Origin: CAZOOW01 sp964581535
GTDB lineage: Bacteria > Patescibacteriota > Saccharimonadia > Saccharimonadales > Saccharimonadaceae
Length of the DNA: 64,000 nucleotides
Assembly: GCA_964581535.1 (NCBI GenBank)
Contig: CAZOOW010000001.1
Location: forward strand, 62,001-126,000
Direction of reading: 5' to 3'
Part shown: positions 40,985 to 49,300 of the stretch, one piece after another
How positions within the stretch are numbered: position 1 is the stretch's first letter
How the letters are laid out: every line of letters starts with the position of its first letter
Program-made: the position numbers and the translations under genes
Notes under the pieces: generated by a model
What the model saw: only the letters and a program-made list of their open reading frames with translations
What the model was told of the DNA's origin: nothing
Database searches by the model: none

Positions 40985-41310
40985 CGATTATCGCCACTGC
41001 CGTGCAGTGTTCCTCGCTTAGCACGTGAGGCAAGTTTTTCAATGTTGAGTCTTGCAACATCTTCTAACTCAAAACCAAAATGTTCAGATAGGTTTGCTAT
41101 ATACCATAGGACGTCACCCAATTCTTTTTTGATGTCTTCTATACGCTCAGGAGTAAACTCCCCATCATCGTCACGTATCGCCTTTTTTATCTTACCTTGG
41201 ACCTCTCCTGCTTCATCCCCAATACCCAGCGCTAAGTAGAACGCTGCCTGTGGGTGGTCGCGCAACAAAAATGTTTGAAGTGCTTGTTTTTGATAGTCGT
41301 TAAAATTCAT
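40981..41310 (-). CDS. MazG-like nucleotide pyrophosphohydrolase
   Basis: 109 residues. FNDYQKQALQTFL, then the metal site GIGDEAGEVQGKIKKAIRDD (E-x2-E) and KKELGDVLWYIANLSEHFGF (E-x3-D), the all-alpha NTP-PPase pattern of MazG/RS21-C6 proteins. It hydrolyses (d)NTPs to monophosphates, cleaning modified nucleotides. The start overlaps the trmB stop (4 bp), making trmB and this gene coupled. Confidence 0.92.
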   Translation of the reverse strand: MNFNDYQKQALQTFLLRDHPQAAFYLALGIGDEAGEVQGKIKKAIRDDDGEFTPERIEDIKKELGDVLWYIANLSEHFGFELEDVARLNIEKLASRAKRGTLHGSGDNR

Positions 41311-41960
41311 TCGTTCCCCTTCTTTGCTTTTACGAACATGGTCTTTCGACCTTCACCGAGCCAACGCGTTTCGTATGACGTATTTATTTTATACTCATCT
41401 GACAAATTCGAGCTATGAAGATCAAATGAAAGCTCAGAAAGAGTCCAGCCGCTAGAGACGAGCTGCTCAAGCGACCAGCTGAAGAAAGCAGGGTCGTCGT
41501 GTTTTAAGTGCAGTGAACCAGATTTTTTAAGCATTTTTGTATATGTAGACAAATATGTTTTATTCGTGAGTCGTCTACCTGCAGAGCGTTTTTTCGGATA
41601 CGGATCTGGGAATGTTATCCATATATCCGCAACAGAACGTACCTTTACCAGCTCAGGCAGTTGATCGACCCGGGCTCGAATAAACCATATATTAGCGAGT
41701 CCTCGGAGCTCTGCTTCTATAGCACCTTTTTGCAACCTATCCCCCTTAACATCGATCGCAACAAACGTTTTATCTGGATGCAGTACTGCGAGCTCGACAC
41801 TAAACAGTCCCGTACCAGCACCTACTTCAACAATATCTACTGCTCTTTTTTGCCATTCTTCGAGCTCAAAGCATAGTGGGTTATTCGCGAATAGTGCAAA
41901 ACGATACTTTTTACGTTTACGAGATATAACAAACTCGTTCGGGTCGACTATCTCAACCAT
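41307..41960 (-). CDS. trmB: tRNA (guanine-N7-)-methyltransferase
   Basis: 217 residues. SAM-binding VDIVEVGAGTGLFSVELAVL, FVAIDVKGDRLQKGAIEAEL, and the TrmB signature ADIWITFPDPYPKKRSAGRR with following NKTYLSTYTKML. It methylates G46 in the tRNA variable loop. The start overlaps the end of the Sua5-like gene by 13 bp. The three genes Sua5-like, trmB and MazG-like form an operon of tRNA modification and nucleotide hygiene. Confidence 0.95.
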   Translation of the reverse strand: MVEIVDPNEFVISRKRKKYRFALFANNPLCFELEEWQKRAVDIVEVGAGTGLFSVELAVLHPDKTFVAIDVKGDRLQKGAIEAELRGLANIWFIRARVDQLPELVKVRSVADIWITFPDPYPKKRSAGRRLTNKTYLSTYTKMLKKSGSLHLKHDDPAFFSWSLEQLVSSGWTLSELSFDLHSSNLSDEYKINTSYETRWLGEGRKTMFVKAKKGNE

Positions 41961-42496
41961 TCTTCGGTCCCATCTGCATGTAAGCGTAGCAGCCGCGAAG
42001 GCTTGGTATCGTTCGGTACTTCGCCGCCATCCACATACATGGTAACCGCCTCCCCAAAATAGGTGCGTGCTTCATGGATATTTCTAGCAGGCGGCAAACC
42101 CTCCGGGTTAGCGCTGGGTGCGATGAGTGGCCCCGTTTGCCGGAGCAATGTCCGCAACCCCTCGTCTGCCGGAATACGATATGCCAGTTCTTTATTTGCA
42201 CGTAACAACCATGAAGGCGCATGAGGTGAATCAATCAAAAAACTAGTCGGAGTATTATGAAAGCGTTTACTATCCGTAAGAAGCTCATCGGCAGAGCCGT
42301 AACACTGAGAAGGTTCGGCTATAAGGATAATGCATGATTTGGTTAATGTACGTTTTTTGAGCACGTATACAGATTTGACTGCTTCTTCGTTATTTGCGCT
42401 CGCTACAATTCCATAAATGGTGTCTGTCCGAATGACAGCAGTACCGCCGCGGCGCAGCGTTTCAACAAGCTTGTGGTTTCCCCTTACTCTACTCAT
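41948..42496 (-). CDS. Sua5/YciO/YrdC-family protein (threonylcarbamoyl-AMP synthase-like)
   Basis: 182 residues from ATG 42496. LRRGGTAVIRTDTIYGIVAS near the N-terminus, VYVLKKRTLTKSCIILIAEP, and GPLIAPSANPEGLPPARNIH, the typical YrdC-domain motifs with the KxRT-like and SAN signatures. This family makes the threonylcarbamoyl-AMP used for t6A37 in tRNA. The short form lacking the Sua5 C-terminal domain corresponds to TsaC. The upstream in-frame TTG (42502) is not preferred. Confidence 0.87.
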   Translation of the reverse strand: MSRVRGNHKLVETLRRGGTAVIRTDTIYGIVASANNEEAVKSVYVLKKRTLTKSCIILIAEPSQCYGSADELLTDSKRFHNTPTSFLIDSPHAPSWLLRANKELAYRIPADEGLRTLLRQTGPLIAPSANPEGLPPARNIHEARTYFGEAVTMYVDGGEVPNDTKPSRLLRLHADGTEEWLR

Positions 42497-42520
42497 GACC
42501 AACTGCTATACTACCACTAT

Positions 42521-43417
42521 ATGAGCGAATATCCCTACACGTTTCCACTTCAGTCTGAAGAGTGGTATCCCATCCTAAAACGCGCAAGTGAGTGGATGAT
42601 CGAACCCGGACTCACGGTCATAGCTATTTTGTTTTTTGGATGGCTTGGTCGGCACTTTGGGGGAATGATTATCGATCGACTGATTCGTCAAACAGTCCGA
42701 AGCTCGACGCTCAACCCTTTATCCGCCGATGACGTGAAGAAGCGACAGGATACACTAATTAGTTTACTGACGGTAATTTGGAAAGGTGTGCTAATACTCA
42801 CCGTAGTCTTTTTGGTTTTTCAGCAGGTCTTTCCACGTATCGACCTCACACCTTTCTTTGCCAGCGCCGGTATCGTCGGCATCGCTCTCGGTTTTGGTGC
42901 CCAGTCACTGATAAAGGATTTTTTAAGTGGTATTTTCATCATTACCGAAAACCAGTACCGGGTTGGTGACGTGGTTGATATCGAAGGAGCAGCCGGTACA
43001 GTTGAGCGCATCACGATACGTTCCACTGTACTCCGCGATGCTAGCGGAAACGTACATTTTCTACCAAACGGTGAGGTTCTCCATGTTATCAACAAAACGA
43101 TGGGCTTCTCAAAAATCAACTTTACGCTCGCCGTTCACCCAGACACCGACATCGACAAACTCGCAAAACTAATCGATGATGTTGGCGAGAAGATGTACGA
43201 GGACGAAAAATGGTCCGAGAAGCTTTTAGAAGCACCGCATTTTCTGAACGTCGGTACGGTCAGCGACATGGCGCTCGAAGTTACAATCGTAGGAAAAACA
43301 AACCCCTCTAAACAGTGGTCGGCAACAGGTGAACTCCGCAAGCGGCTGATACGCGCATTCGACAAAAACAAAATTGAACTAGCCCATATCCCGACTATCA
43401 CGACGAGCAGCAAATAG
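42521..43417 (+). CDS. MscS-family mechanosensitive channel
   Basis: 298 residues from ATG 42521. Three membrane helices: about 27-47, 83-106, and the pore helix TPFFASAGIVGIALGFGAQS, followed by the conserved LIKDFLSGIFIITENQYRVG, DVVDIEGAAGTVERITIRST and the beta/C-terminal cage. It releases osmolytes on hypo-osmotic shock. TATACT (42507-42512) lies 8 nt before this ATG, which excludes the longer reading frame from 42473. It is divergent from the Sua5-like gene. Confidence 0.95.
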   Translation: MSEYPYTFPLQSEEWYPILKRASEWMIEPGLTVIAILFFGWLGRHFGGMIIDRLIRQTVRSSTLNPLSADDVKKRQDTLISLLTVIWKGVLILTVVFLVFQQVFPRIDLTPFFASAGIVGIALGFGAQSLIKDFLSGIFIITENQYRVGDVVDIEGAAGTVERITIRSTVLRDASGNVHFLPNGEVLHVINKTMGFSKINFTLAVHPDTDIDKLAKLIDDVGEKMYEDEKWSEKLLEAPHFLNVGTVSDMALEVTIVGKTNPSKQWSATGELRKRLIRAFDKNKIELAHIPTITTSSK

Positions 43418-43774
43418 TTATTCTATCGGAACGCTAGGGGCTATCTGTAGTTGCGTATCATCTAAAGCGGATGAATTAAACGTACTAAGACCGTTTAGCT
43501 TGTCGCGTTGTTTTGTATAACGAGACTGAAAATCATTGAGCACCTCCGTCGTTATCGGACCCGTTGTGTCAAAGGTCGAGTTATCCTTATCGTTTGCGAC
43601 TTCACTACGAGCTTTTTCGTATCCGGGTCGGCTGAGATCAAGCCGGGAAGCTCCGCTCGAGACATACAGGGCCATGCTTATCATGGTCAGTAGAGAGGAA
43701 ATAATGATGGCTAGTACCACCCCGTAAATAATCCGATGCCGCGATATTGCTGCTTGAAAATCTAACCAGCTCAC
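43418..43774 (-). CDS. Hypothetical single-helix membrane protein
   Basis: 118 residues. A membrane helix at about 15-37 (IIYGVVLAIIISSLLTMISM) and a polar outside part (40-118) predicted helical and then unstructured. GTG 43774 overlaps the stop of the preceding gene (GTGA). No family recognised. It pairs with the secreted protein encoded upstream. Confidence 0.7.
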   Translation of the reverse strand: MSWLDFQAAISRHRIIYGVVLAIIISSLLTMISMALYVSSGASRLDLSRPGYEKARSEVANDKDNSTFDTTGPITTEVLNDFQSRYTKQRDKLNGLSTFNSSALDDTQLQIAPSVPIE

Positions 43775-44316
43775 TGCGTAACTCCTTGTGAAGCCGTTGT
43801 CTGGCCAGACGGAGTGAGTTGTACCTTTAGCTGATCCAGACCTTTTTGATACTCATTTAACTGATTATCAATTTCCACGATATCCTTTGCAACCAGTGCC
43901 CGCGCCTCGCGTGCTCGCGTCAGGCTGTCATAAAAACTTACAGGAGCATCTTTGCAGTTAATCGCGAGTGTTTGGTCCATCTTGGAGGCATAGTCCAAGT
44001 AGTGCTGGTGGAAAAGATCGAGTTTTTTCTGTGCGTTTGCTGTCGATGAGGTAAGAAGCCCGGCATCTATTTTGTTGAGTGCCAGCCGACTGTTCAGGGC
44101 AGACATCAGGCGAAGGGTAGACTCGTATACCTGACCACGGTTGACCCGGGAAGCAGCTTCAGTCTCCTGAACAAGCCGCACACCCTGTAGCCCACTTTGG
44201 CAACCCGTACGAATTGCAGCAATTTGTTGGTCGCTTAGTAAACTAGCCTCAGCACGAACGAGCGGCGAGGACAACAGGACGATAGCTACTGCTAAGCAGG
44301 TGACGATACGATTCAT
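43771..44316 (-). CDS. Hypothetical secreted helical protein
   Basis: 181 residues. Signal peptide 1-23 (VTCLAVAIVLLSSPLVRA, cleavage after AEA likely), then an all-helical body with QQIAAIRTGCQSGLQGVRLV, LALNKIDAGLLTSSTANAQK and coiled-coil-like EIDNQLNEYQKGLDQLKVQL. Two cysteines (CQSGLQ and INCKDAP) could form a disulfide. It is coupled to the single-helix protein downstream, so the two probably form one envelope complex of unknown function. Confidence 0.75.
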   Translation of the reverse strand: MNRIVTCLAVAIVLLSSPLVRAEASLLSDQQIAAIRTGCQSGLQGVRLVQETEAASRVNRGQVYESTLRLMSALNSRLALNKIDAGLLTSSTANAQKKLDLFHQHYLDYASKMDQTLAINCKDAPVSFYDSLTRAREARALVAKDIVEIDNQLNEYQKGLDQLKVQLTPSGQTTASQGVTQ

Positions 44317-44325
44317 TGCTCTCTA

Positions 44326-45156
44326 TTATGAAGTTTGATTTGACCCTGTCAAACAAAGTATTCCATCTGCCATTTCTACCATCCCATCTTTCATCAACCC
44401 TTCGATGGCCGGTTGGAGCCGTTTATCCTGTTGTACCACTTTTGGAAAATCCTTAATAGCGCATGGCCCTTTCAATAAGCGCCTTACGATCTCTCCACGC
44501 ATTTCGCGCACCGACCCGCGTAATGGCCTCTGCTTTTTATAATGTTTTGACACATCAAGCTTTCCGCCAGTCGTAGCTTTTAGATGAGTGCCATAGTCCA
44601 TTAACGCCCAATACCATTGCCGTGGATGTTTCGAGTCAATAACTTGTTTGAGCACATGCCGTAGTTCGGTATCAGCGACATCTTTTTTATCTTGGAAAAA
44701 GTGATGGAACAGAACTGTGCGTATGTTTGTTTCGATAAAGATTGCTGGTTGGTTAAACGCATACGCCAGAATTGCCCCTGCCGTGTTTGGACCAATACCA
44801 GGTAGTTTGACGAGTGCTTCATATGAATTTGGCAAAACGCCAGAACAGTCATAACAAACAATTTGAGCAATCTGATGGAGGTACTTAGCGCGGCGGTTAT
44901 AGCCGAGGCCAGACCATAGTTTCAACACGTCGGAAAAAGGTGCCTCGGCTAGACTATCAAAATTTGTATACGTGTATAAAAATGAATTATACTTTGGAAT
45001 CACGCGAGAAACTTGGGTTTGTTGCAACATCAGCTCGCTTACAACTACGCCGTAAGGGCTCGGGTCTTCCCGCCACGGCATACTCCGAGAGTTGACTCGA
45101 TAAAACTTCCATATAGTGGCTTGGAAGCTGGTAATTTGATTCTGGCTAAGCCTCAT
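44326..45156 (-). CDS. MutY-like adenine glycosylase without iron-sulfur cluster
   Basis: 276 residues from ATG 45156. The HhH-GPD core is clear: RSMPWREDPSPYGVVVSELM with catalytic-type Glu41, LQQTQVSRVIPKY, LWSGLGYNRRAKYLHQIAQI and LPGIGPNTAGAILAYAFNQP. Two deviations stand out. The essential Asp of the (V/L)D(G/T)NV motif is Glu142 (FIETNIRTV), and the C-x6-C-x2-C-x5-C cluster loop is missing (MDYGTHLKATTGGKLDVSKH). The C-terminal 8-oxoG-sensing NUDIX-like domain is also absent; a short winged-helix-like end replaces it. Lactic bacteria have cluster-less MutY, but the Asp-to-Glu change makes activity uncertain. A GTG at 45210 would give a longer start inside the upstream gene and is not preferred. 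Confidence 0.85.
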   Translation of the reverse strand: MRLSQNQITSFQATIWKFYRVNSRSMPWREDPSPYGVVVSELMLQQTQVSRVIPKYNSFLYTYTNFDSLAEAPFSDVLKLWSGLGYNRRAKYLHQIAQIVCYDCSGVLPNSYEALVKLPGIGPNTAGAILAYAFNQPAIFIETNIRTVLFHHFFQDKKDVADTELRHVLKQVIDSKHPRQWYWALMDYGTHLKATTGGKLDVSKHYKKQRPLRGSVREMRGEIVRRLLKGPCAIKDFPKVVQQDKRLQPAIEGLMKDGMVEMADGILCLTGSNQTS

Positions 45157-45403
45157 CACGCAAGGTGGCATCGATGGCGTGGACGAGCTGATGATCCAGT
45201 CCTTCACCATCCTCTGGTACAGTCACTATCAGCTTTTGTGTACTAAGCTGTACTTCAGGAAAATACCCGATTTGCTCTGCAACACCTCCTATGAGTGTTA
45301 CCATCTCAAAACCTTGTCGGAATGACTGGGTATTATAAACCCGTACTAGCCCCTCACCGTCTATAATTGCCCATTCTAGTGGTATGTCATCATGAACATT
45401 CAT
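45146..45403 (-). CDS. Pterin-4a-carbinolamine dehydratase-like protein, active site not conserved
   Basis: 85 residues from ATG 45403. LVRVYNTQSFRQGFEMVTLI, VAEQIGYFPEVQLSTQKLIV and EDGEGLDHQLVHAIDATL follow the PCD/DCoH fold pattern. The catalytic HHP motif is GYFP here, and the later His of the THD motif is also missing, so dehydratase activity is unlikely; DCoH-like binding or scaffolding is an option. TATACT (45410-45415 on the plus strand as agtata) lies 6 nt before this ATG, excluding the longer frame to 45478. Overlaps the MutY-like start by 11 bp. Confidence 0.72.
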   Translation of the reverse strand: MNVHDDIPLEWAIIDGEGLVRVYNTQSFRQGFEMVTLIGGVAEQIGYFPEVQLSTQKLIVTVPEDGEGLDHQLVHAIDATLRDEA

Positions 45404-45569
45404 GAGAAAAGTATACGTGAATAAGCGATAAATTGATATCAAAGAAGACCAAATTCGCAGACTAAACAAAAAACGCAAAACTTCTACGTGAGGCTACGAG
45501 GTCTTTACGGCAAAAAGACTTCTCTGCTATAGTACATTATTGTACATGTGTATTTTTATGTATCGGAAG

Positions 45570-46097
45570 CTATTGTATTTTGATACCGTACTGGGTGATT
45601 ACTTCTGTTGGAGGCGTGTTTTGGCCGGACCACACTACCGCCCACGATCCATTTACCTTCTTAACATAGGCTTTGTATGCCCCACCGCTGTTATCGCTGA
45701 CGGTTGCTATCGCTTGTTCGCCATCTTTCTTATCCAGGGCGACTGTGGCATTTACCAGCGGTGTCGCTAACAAATCGTTGTGGTTTTTGGCGGCGGATTT
45801 TATCATCTCCTCGTCTGTCATCCCTGCACCCTGCTCTGTTACGTCTTTGATTGTTTGGTTTGCTTTGCCGAGCTCGGTGCGCAGATTGCTTATAGTCTGC
45901 TCGCTTGCACTTGTGTCATTTTTAGCATCATTTAGGGCTAGATGGTCATTTTGCCACATATACCAAAACCACGCGGAGGTACCTGCCGCCACAGCAAAAA
46001 GAAGTAAAAACAACATGGCCATAGTCGACCAGCCGCTCCGTTTTTTCTTCTGCACGATTACTTGTTGTTTATCCGTCTCACCATTTGAAAGTTGCAT
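45570..46097 (-). CDS. Hypothetical single-helix protein with outside domain
   Basis: 175 residues. Cytoplasmic basic start, membrane helix about 25-47 (MAMLFLLLFAVAAGTSAWFW), a coiled coil (50-95), then a small alpha/beta domain with ATVALDKKDGEQAIATVSDN and AYVKKVNGSWAVVWSGQN, resembling NTF2- or DUF4878-like extracytoplasmic domains. Function unknown. Upstream lies AAAAGGAG 4 nt before the ATG. Confidence 0.75.
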   Translation of the reverse strand: MQLSNGETDKQQVIVQKKKRSGWSTMAMLFLLLFAVAAGTSAWFWYMWQNDHLALNDAKNDTSASEQTISNLRTELGKANQTIKDVTEQGAGMTDEEMIKSAAKNHNDLLATPLVNATVALDKKDGEQAIATVSDNSGGAYKAYVKKVNGSWAVVWSGQNTPPTEVITQYGIKIQ

Positions 46098-46171
46098 GGT
46101 TACTCCTTTTACTATGAAGTATTGTAGCGCAAGACAACAATGGTTCTGTGTGATAAGTCACAATTTGAGTG

Positions 46172-47482
46172 CTAGGGGGTCAAACGGTTCATATCGCGTG
46201 GGAATAACGTTGCTTCTTTGACATTAGCGAGGCCTACCGTCTTTTGCACAAGACGATCGATCCCAAACCCACAGCCGCCGTGCTGAGGAAGCCCGTATTT
46301 AAACGCATCAAGGTAGTATTTGAAGCCAGGATGCGTGACGTCCAGGCCGGCCTTTCCCATCTGCTCTATCATTTTTTGATAGTTGTTTTCACGGAGAGGA
46401 CAGGTAGCAATCTCGAGACCACGAAAAAGCAAATCGCCCCAAGCAACCGTGCCGTCATCCTTGAATTTATGATAGAATTTGCCAGCTTCCCGCGGGAAAT
46501 CAACTGCAAAAACCAAATCACTACCAAGCTGTTTTCTGACATGCTCGGAAATCCATCGTTCTTCGTCAGGTATAAGGTCTTTTTCGGCAGTTGTATCTGT
46601 ACCAGTTGCTTTCGTATACATTTCATGAATTTCTGCAATGCTAAAGCGTGGCACTTTTCCATCCCCTGGCAGCTTTAGCTCGGGAGCATTAAGGCTTCGG
46701 AGATCAGCACCATGTTTTTCGTAAGTTTTTTTAAGCACTTCCTGTGTCATATTGCCGACGAAATCTAGAACTTCATCGTGACTATCTACAAAGCCTATCT
46801 CAACATCGAGCATCGTCAGCTCAGTCAAGTGCCGTGTTGTGGCACTCGGTTCGGCCCGGTAGCTATGCCCGATCTCAAAAACACGCTCGAATGCTCCTAC
46901 CATAATCTGTTTATAAAATTGTGGACTCTGCGCCAGAGTGGCGGTTTTTCCAAAATATTCCAACTGGAAAACTTCCGCACCGCCCTCGGTCGCCTCTGCG
47001 AGCAGTTTCGGTGTATCTATTTCAACGCATTCCTGATTCGTCAGATAGTCTCGCAAGAGCTGCGTTTGTGTTGCTCGTATCTTAAAGATTTTCTGTTCCT
47101 GGATATTACGTAGGTTGAGAACTCGGTATTCGAACAAGGTATCAAGGTTCTCGGGTTTATGCGAAATAGGTTTGTCGACCTCAATAGGCGGCTCATCGGT
47201 GACTGGAACTTCGACGACAACAGAAACATCATGGAGTTCCGCACCGCCCGGTGCCCTTTCGTCCTCAACGACCGTCCCCGTAAAGCTAACAACAGTTCCA
47301 ATTTGCATGCCGCGCAACTTCTCGAGCTCATCCTTATCCTCTATAAGTGACTGCGTGAGACCACTCCTATCTCGTACGGTGATAAAGTTAAGTCCGCCGA
47401 GTAAGCGTTTTTTATGTAACCAACCCCGGATAGTAACGGTTTTACCTATGTTGCTTTTCAGCTCTCGGTTAAGTGTTCTCAT
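46172..47482 (-). CDS. aspS: Aspartyl-tRNA synthetase, archaeal/non-discriminating type
   Basis: 436 residues. An OB-fold anticodon-binding domain (TVTIRGWLHKKRLLGGLNFI), then the class II core: motif 1 around FKIRATQTQLLRDYL and ECVEIDTPKLLAEATEGGAE, motif 2 FEIGHSYRAEPSATTRHLTE, motif 3 GLPQHGGCGFGIDRLVQ. The GAD insertion of bacterial AspRS is missing and length matches the archaeal AspS2 type, which often also charges tRNA-Asn for GatCAB. Its start overlaps the CBS protein stop (ATGA). Confidence 0.95.
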   Translation of the reverse strand: MRTLNRELKSNIGKTVTIRGWLHKKRLLGGLNFITVRDRSGLTQSLIEDKDELEKLRGMQIGTVVSFTGTVVEDERAPGGAELHDVSVVVEVPVTDEPPIEVDKPISHKPENLDTLFEYRVLNLRNIQEQKIFKIRATQTQLLRDYLTNQECVEIDTPKLLAEATEGGAEVFQLEYFGKTATLAQSPQFYKQIMVGAFERVFEIGHSYRAEPSATTRHLTELTMLDVEIGFVDSHDEVLDFVGNMTQEVLKKTYEKHGADLRSLNAPELKLPGDGKVPRFSIAEIHEMYTKATGTDTTAEKDLIPDEERWISEHVRKQLGSDLVFAVDFPREAGKFYHKFKDDGTVAWGDLLFRGLEIATCPLRENNYQKMIEQMGKAGLDVTHPGFKYYLDAFKYGLPQHGGCGFGIDRLVQKTVGLANVKEATLFPRDMNRLTP

Positions 47483-48495
47483 ATATCTGTCCTTTCTTTC
47501 GGCTGGTTATTTGCACGTGGATTGTTTTCGGCAACTGCACGCAGGTCGTCGAACCTGTCAAATTCATCAATGATTTTTTTGCCGAGTAGTTCTTCGACGA
47601 CATCTTCAAGGCTGAGCACCCCGACAGTTTCACGATATTCATTTACGACGACAAACAAGTGACGGTGTGTTCGAAGAAAGCCATGCAAAGCATGTTCTAA
47701 CGTTTGATCTTCATGGATAAAGTGAACGTGAGCATCCATGGCTTCGCGTACTGTTTTTTTCGATCGTTTCAAATCAACCAGTTCGCGCAAATACAGGATA
47801 CCGACTATATGGTGGATATCACCGTCAATAACCGGAAAGCGACTATGTCCAGTTTTGTGAAGATCGTCCAAAACAAGTGGCCCCAATGCATCATTTACGT
47901 CGACCGTATCAACAACCGATACTGGTGTCATGACATCTGCAACAACGCGTTCATCGAGCGCAAGTCCTGCCTGTAACCGAAGCAGCTCATCTCGAGACAG
48001 TACACCAGGAGAACTGTTGATTATACTCAGAAGCTCTGCTTTTGATGCTACCAAAGACTCACGATGCTCGCCCATATTCATACTGAACCAATCCAGCCAG
48101 CGCCAATTCTTCACAAGATCGAGAATCTTTTTTTCATTTGGTCGAAACAATTTGTCCGCATGCATTGAAAAGAAATCATTTTTTGCAATAGTGTCCAGAA
48201 ACAAAGTGAGAAGTGTAGCCCCAAGAAGTCCTGCAATAGGGCCAGCGTGAATGACAGTAAGGGCGATAGCAAGAACAAGCAACGTCATCTCGACAATACG
48301 GCGAAGTGCACGAACGCGTGGCAGCAGTTCTTCTCGCTGCTGTATTTGACGTGCCTCGGCATCGCCTGCATCAACCCGGCGTTTTAATTCAAATGCCGTG
48401 ATGGAGGATGATGGTATTCGAAGCGCATGCAATACAAAAATTACCAGCCAGAGTGCTGCATCAAAAAGCAATAATCCAGAGGAAATGTCATCCAT
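47479..48495 (-). CDS. CBS-pair membrane protein (CNNM/CorC-like)
   Basis: 338 residues. Membrane helices at about 7-25, 65-85 and 88-108, a linker with LARDELLRL-like LSRDELLRLQAGLALDERVV, then two CBS motifs (VADVMTPVSVVDTVDVNDAL, VREAMDAHVHFIHEDQTLEH, VGVLSLEDVVEELLGKKIID). This is the CNNM/HlyC-CorC plan, although the DUF21 membrane part is short and there is no C-terminal CorC domain. Such proteins handle Mg2+ or sense adenosine ligands. A corA homologue lies 0.8 kb upstream. TACACT (plus strand agtgta 48504-48509) lies 8 nt before the ATG. Confidence 0.85.
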   Translation of the reverse strand: MDDISSGLLLFDAALWLVIFVLHALRIPSSSITAFELKRRVDAGDAEARQIQQREELLPRVRALRRIVEMTLLVLAIALTVIHAGPIAGLLGATLLTLFLDTIAKNDFFSMHADKLFRPNEKKILDLVKNWRWLDWFSMNMGEHRESLVASKAELLSIINSSPGVLSRDELLRLQAGLALDERVVADVMTPVSVVDTVDVNDALGPLVLDDLHKTGHSRFPVIDGDIHHIVGILYLRELVDLKRSKKTVREAMDAHVHFIHEDQTLEHALHGFLRTHRHLFVVVNEYRETVGVLSLEDVVEELLGKKIIDEFDRFDDLRAVAENNPRANNQPKERTDI

Positions 48496-48569
48496 ACCAC
48501 TCTAGTGTACCTCGAGTAGCCTACTATAGGCTATACTAAGTAGTAACAAACATAGGGAGTAGTAGATTT

Positions 48570-49256
48570 ATGACTCGATCACGTTGGATTATTTTTGCAC
48601 TGGTCTGCCTTATCACATTAGGAGGTCTAGTAATACTGTCGAAAAAAGAAAAGGTGAACGTTAGTGACGTCGATCCGTTTACGCTAGTTAAAAGCACTGA
48701 TACTTCTATCGGTGATCATGTGTACGGCAAAGCTGATTCGAAGGTCGTTATTTATGAGTATGCCGATTTTCAGTGCCCAGGCTGTGGTGGTGCCTACCCT
48801 AATCTGAAAAAAGTTAAAGAAGAATACAAAGACCGGGTCGCTTTCGTGTATCGACACTTTCCTATTATCACAAGTCACCCGAATGCGCTCGCAGCCTCAA
48901 CTGCCGCTGAAGCCGCTGGCCTCCAAGGAAAATTCTGGGAGATGCACAATGCGCTGTTCGAAAACCAGGAAAGCTGGTCGACCATTGATGCTGCAAAGCG
49001 GACTGATGCGTTCGCAAAATACGCAGATGAAATCGGGATCGATGTCGTAAAGTTTAAAAATGATCTTAGCGATGAGCGGATTTCTCAGAAAATCTCTCGT
49101 GACAGAGCAATCGCTAGTAAGGCGGATGTAACTGCGACTCCGACACTGTATATCAACAAAGAGAAGATCGACGGGGCAATTATCAATGATCTTATACGAG
49201 CTGATGGATCGCAGATGAAGTCAAAGATAGACACCGCACTAAAATCTGCTCAATAG
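48570..49256 (+). CDS. DsbA-like thioredoxin-fold protein, membrane-anchored
   Basis: 228 residues. N-terminal helix 7-24 (IIFALVCLITLGGLVIL), then a DsbA-type fold: KVVIYEYADFQCPGCGGAYP with the redox CPGC, an inserted helical domain (HPNALAASTAAEAAGLQGKF, WEMHNALFENQESW), and the cis-Pro loop VTATPTLYIN. It forms or isomerises disulfides on exported proteins. Promoter TATACT at 48532-48537, SD AGGGAG at 10 nt. Confidence 0.94.
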   Translation: MTRSRWIIFALVCLITLGGLVILSKKEKVNVSDVDPFTLVKSTDTSIGDHVYGKADSKVVIYEYADFQCPGCGGAYPNLKKVKEEYKDRVAFVYRHFPIITSHPNALAASTAAEAAGLQGKFWEMHNALFENQESWSTIDAAKRTDAFAKYADEIGIDVVKFKNDLSDERISQKISRDRAIASKADVTATPTLYINKEKIDGAIINDLIRADGSQMKSKIDTALKSAQ

Positions 49257-49271
49257 ACATAACTGAACCAA

Positions 49272-49300
49272 AAAATGCTCCTTCTTGCGAGGAGCATTTT
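49272..49300. terminator. Bidirectional terminator between DsbA-like and corA-like genes
   Basis: 10-bp stem AAAATGCTCC/GGAGCATTTT (49272-49281 with 49291-49300), loop of 9 nt. Confidence 0.88.
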
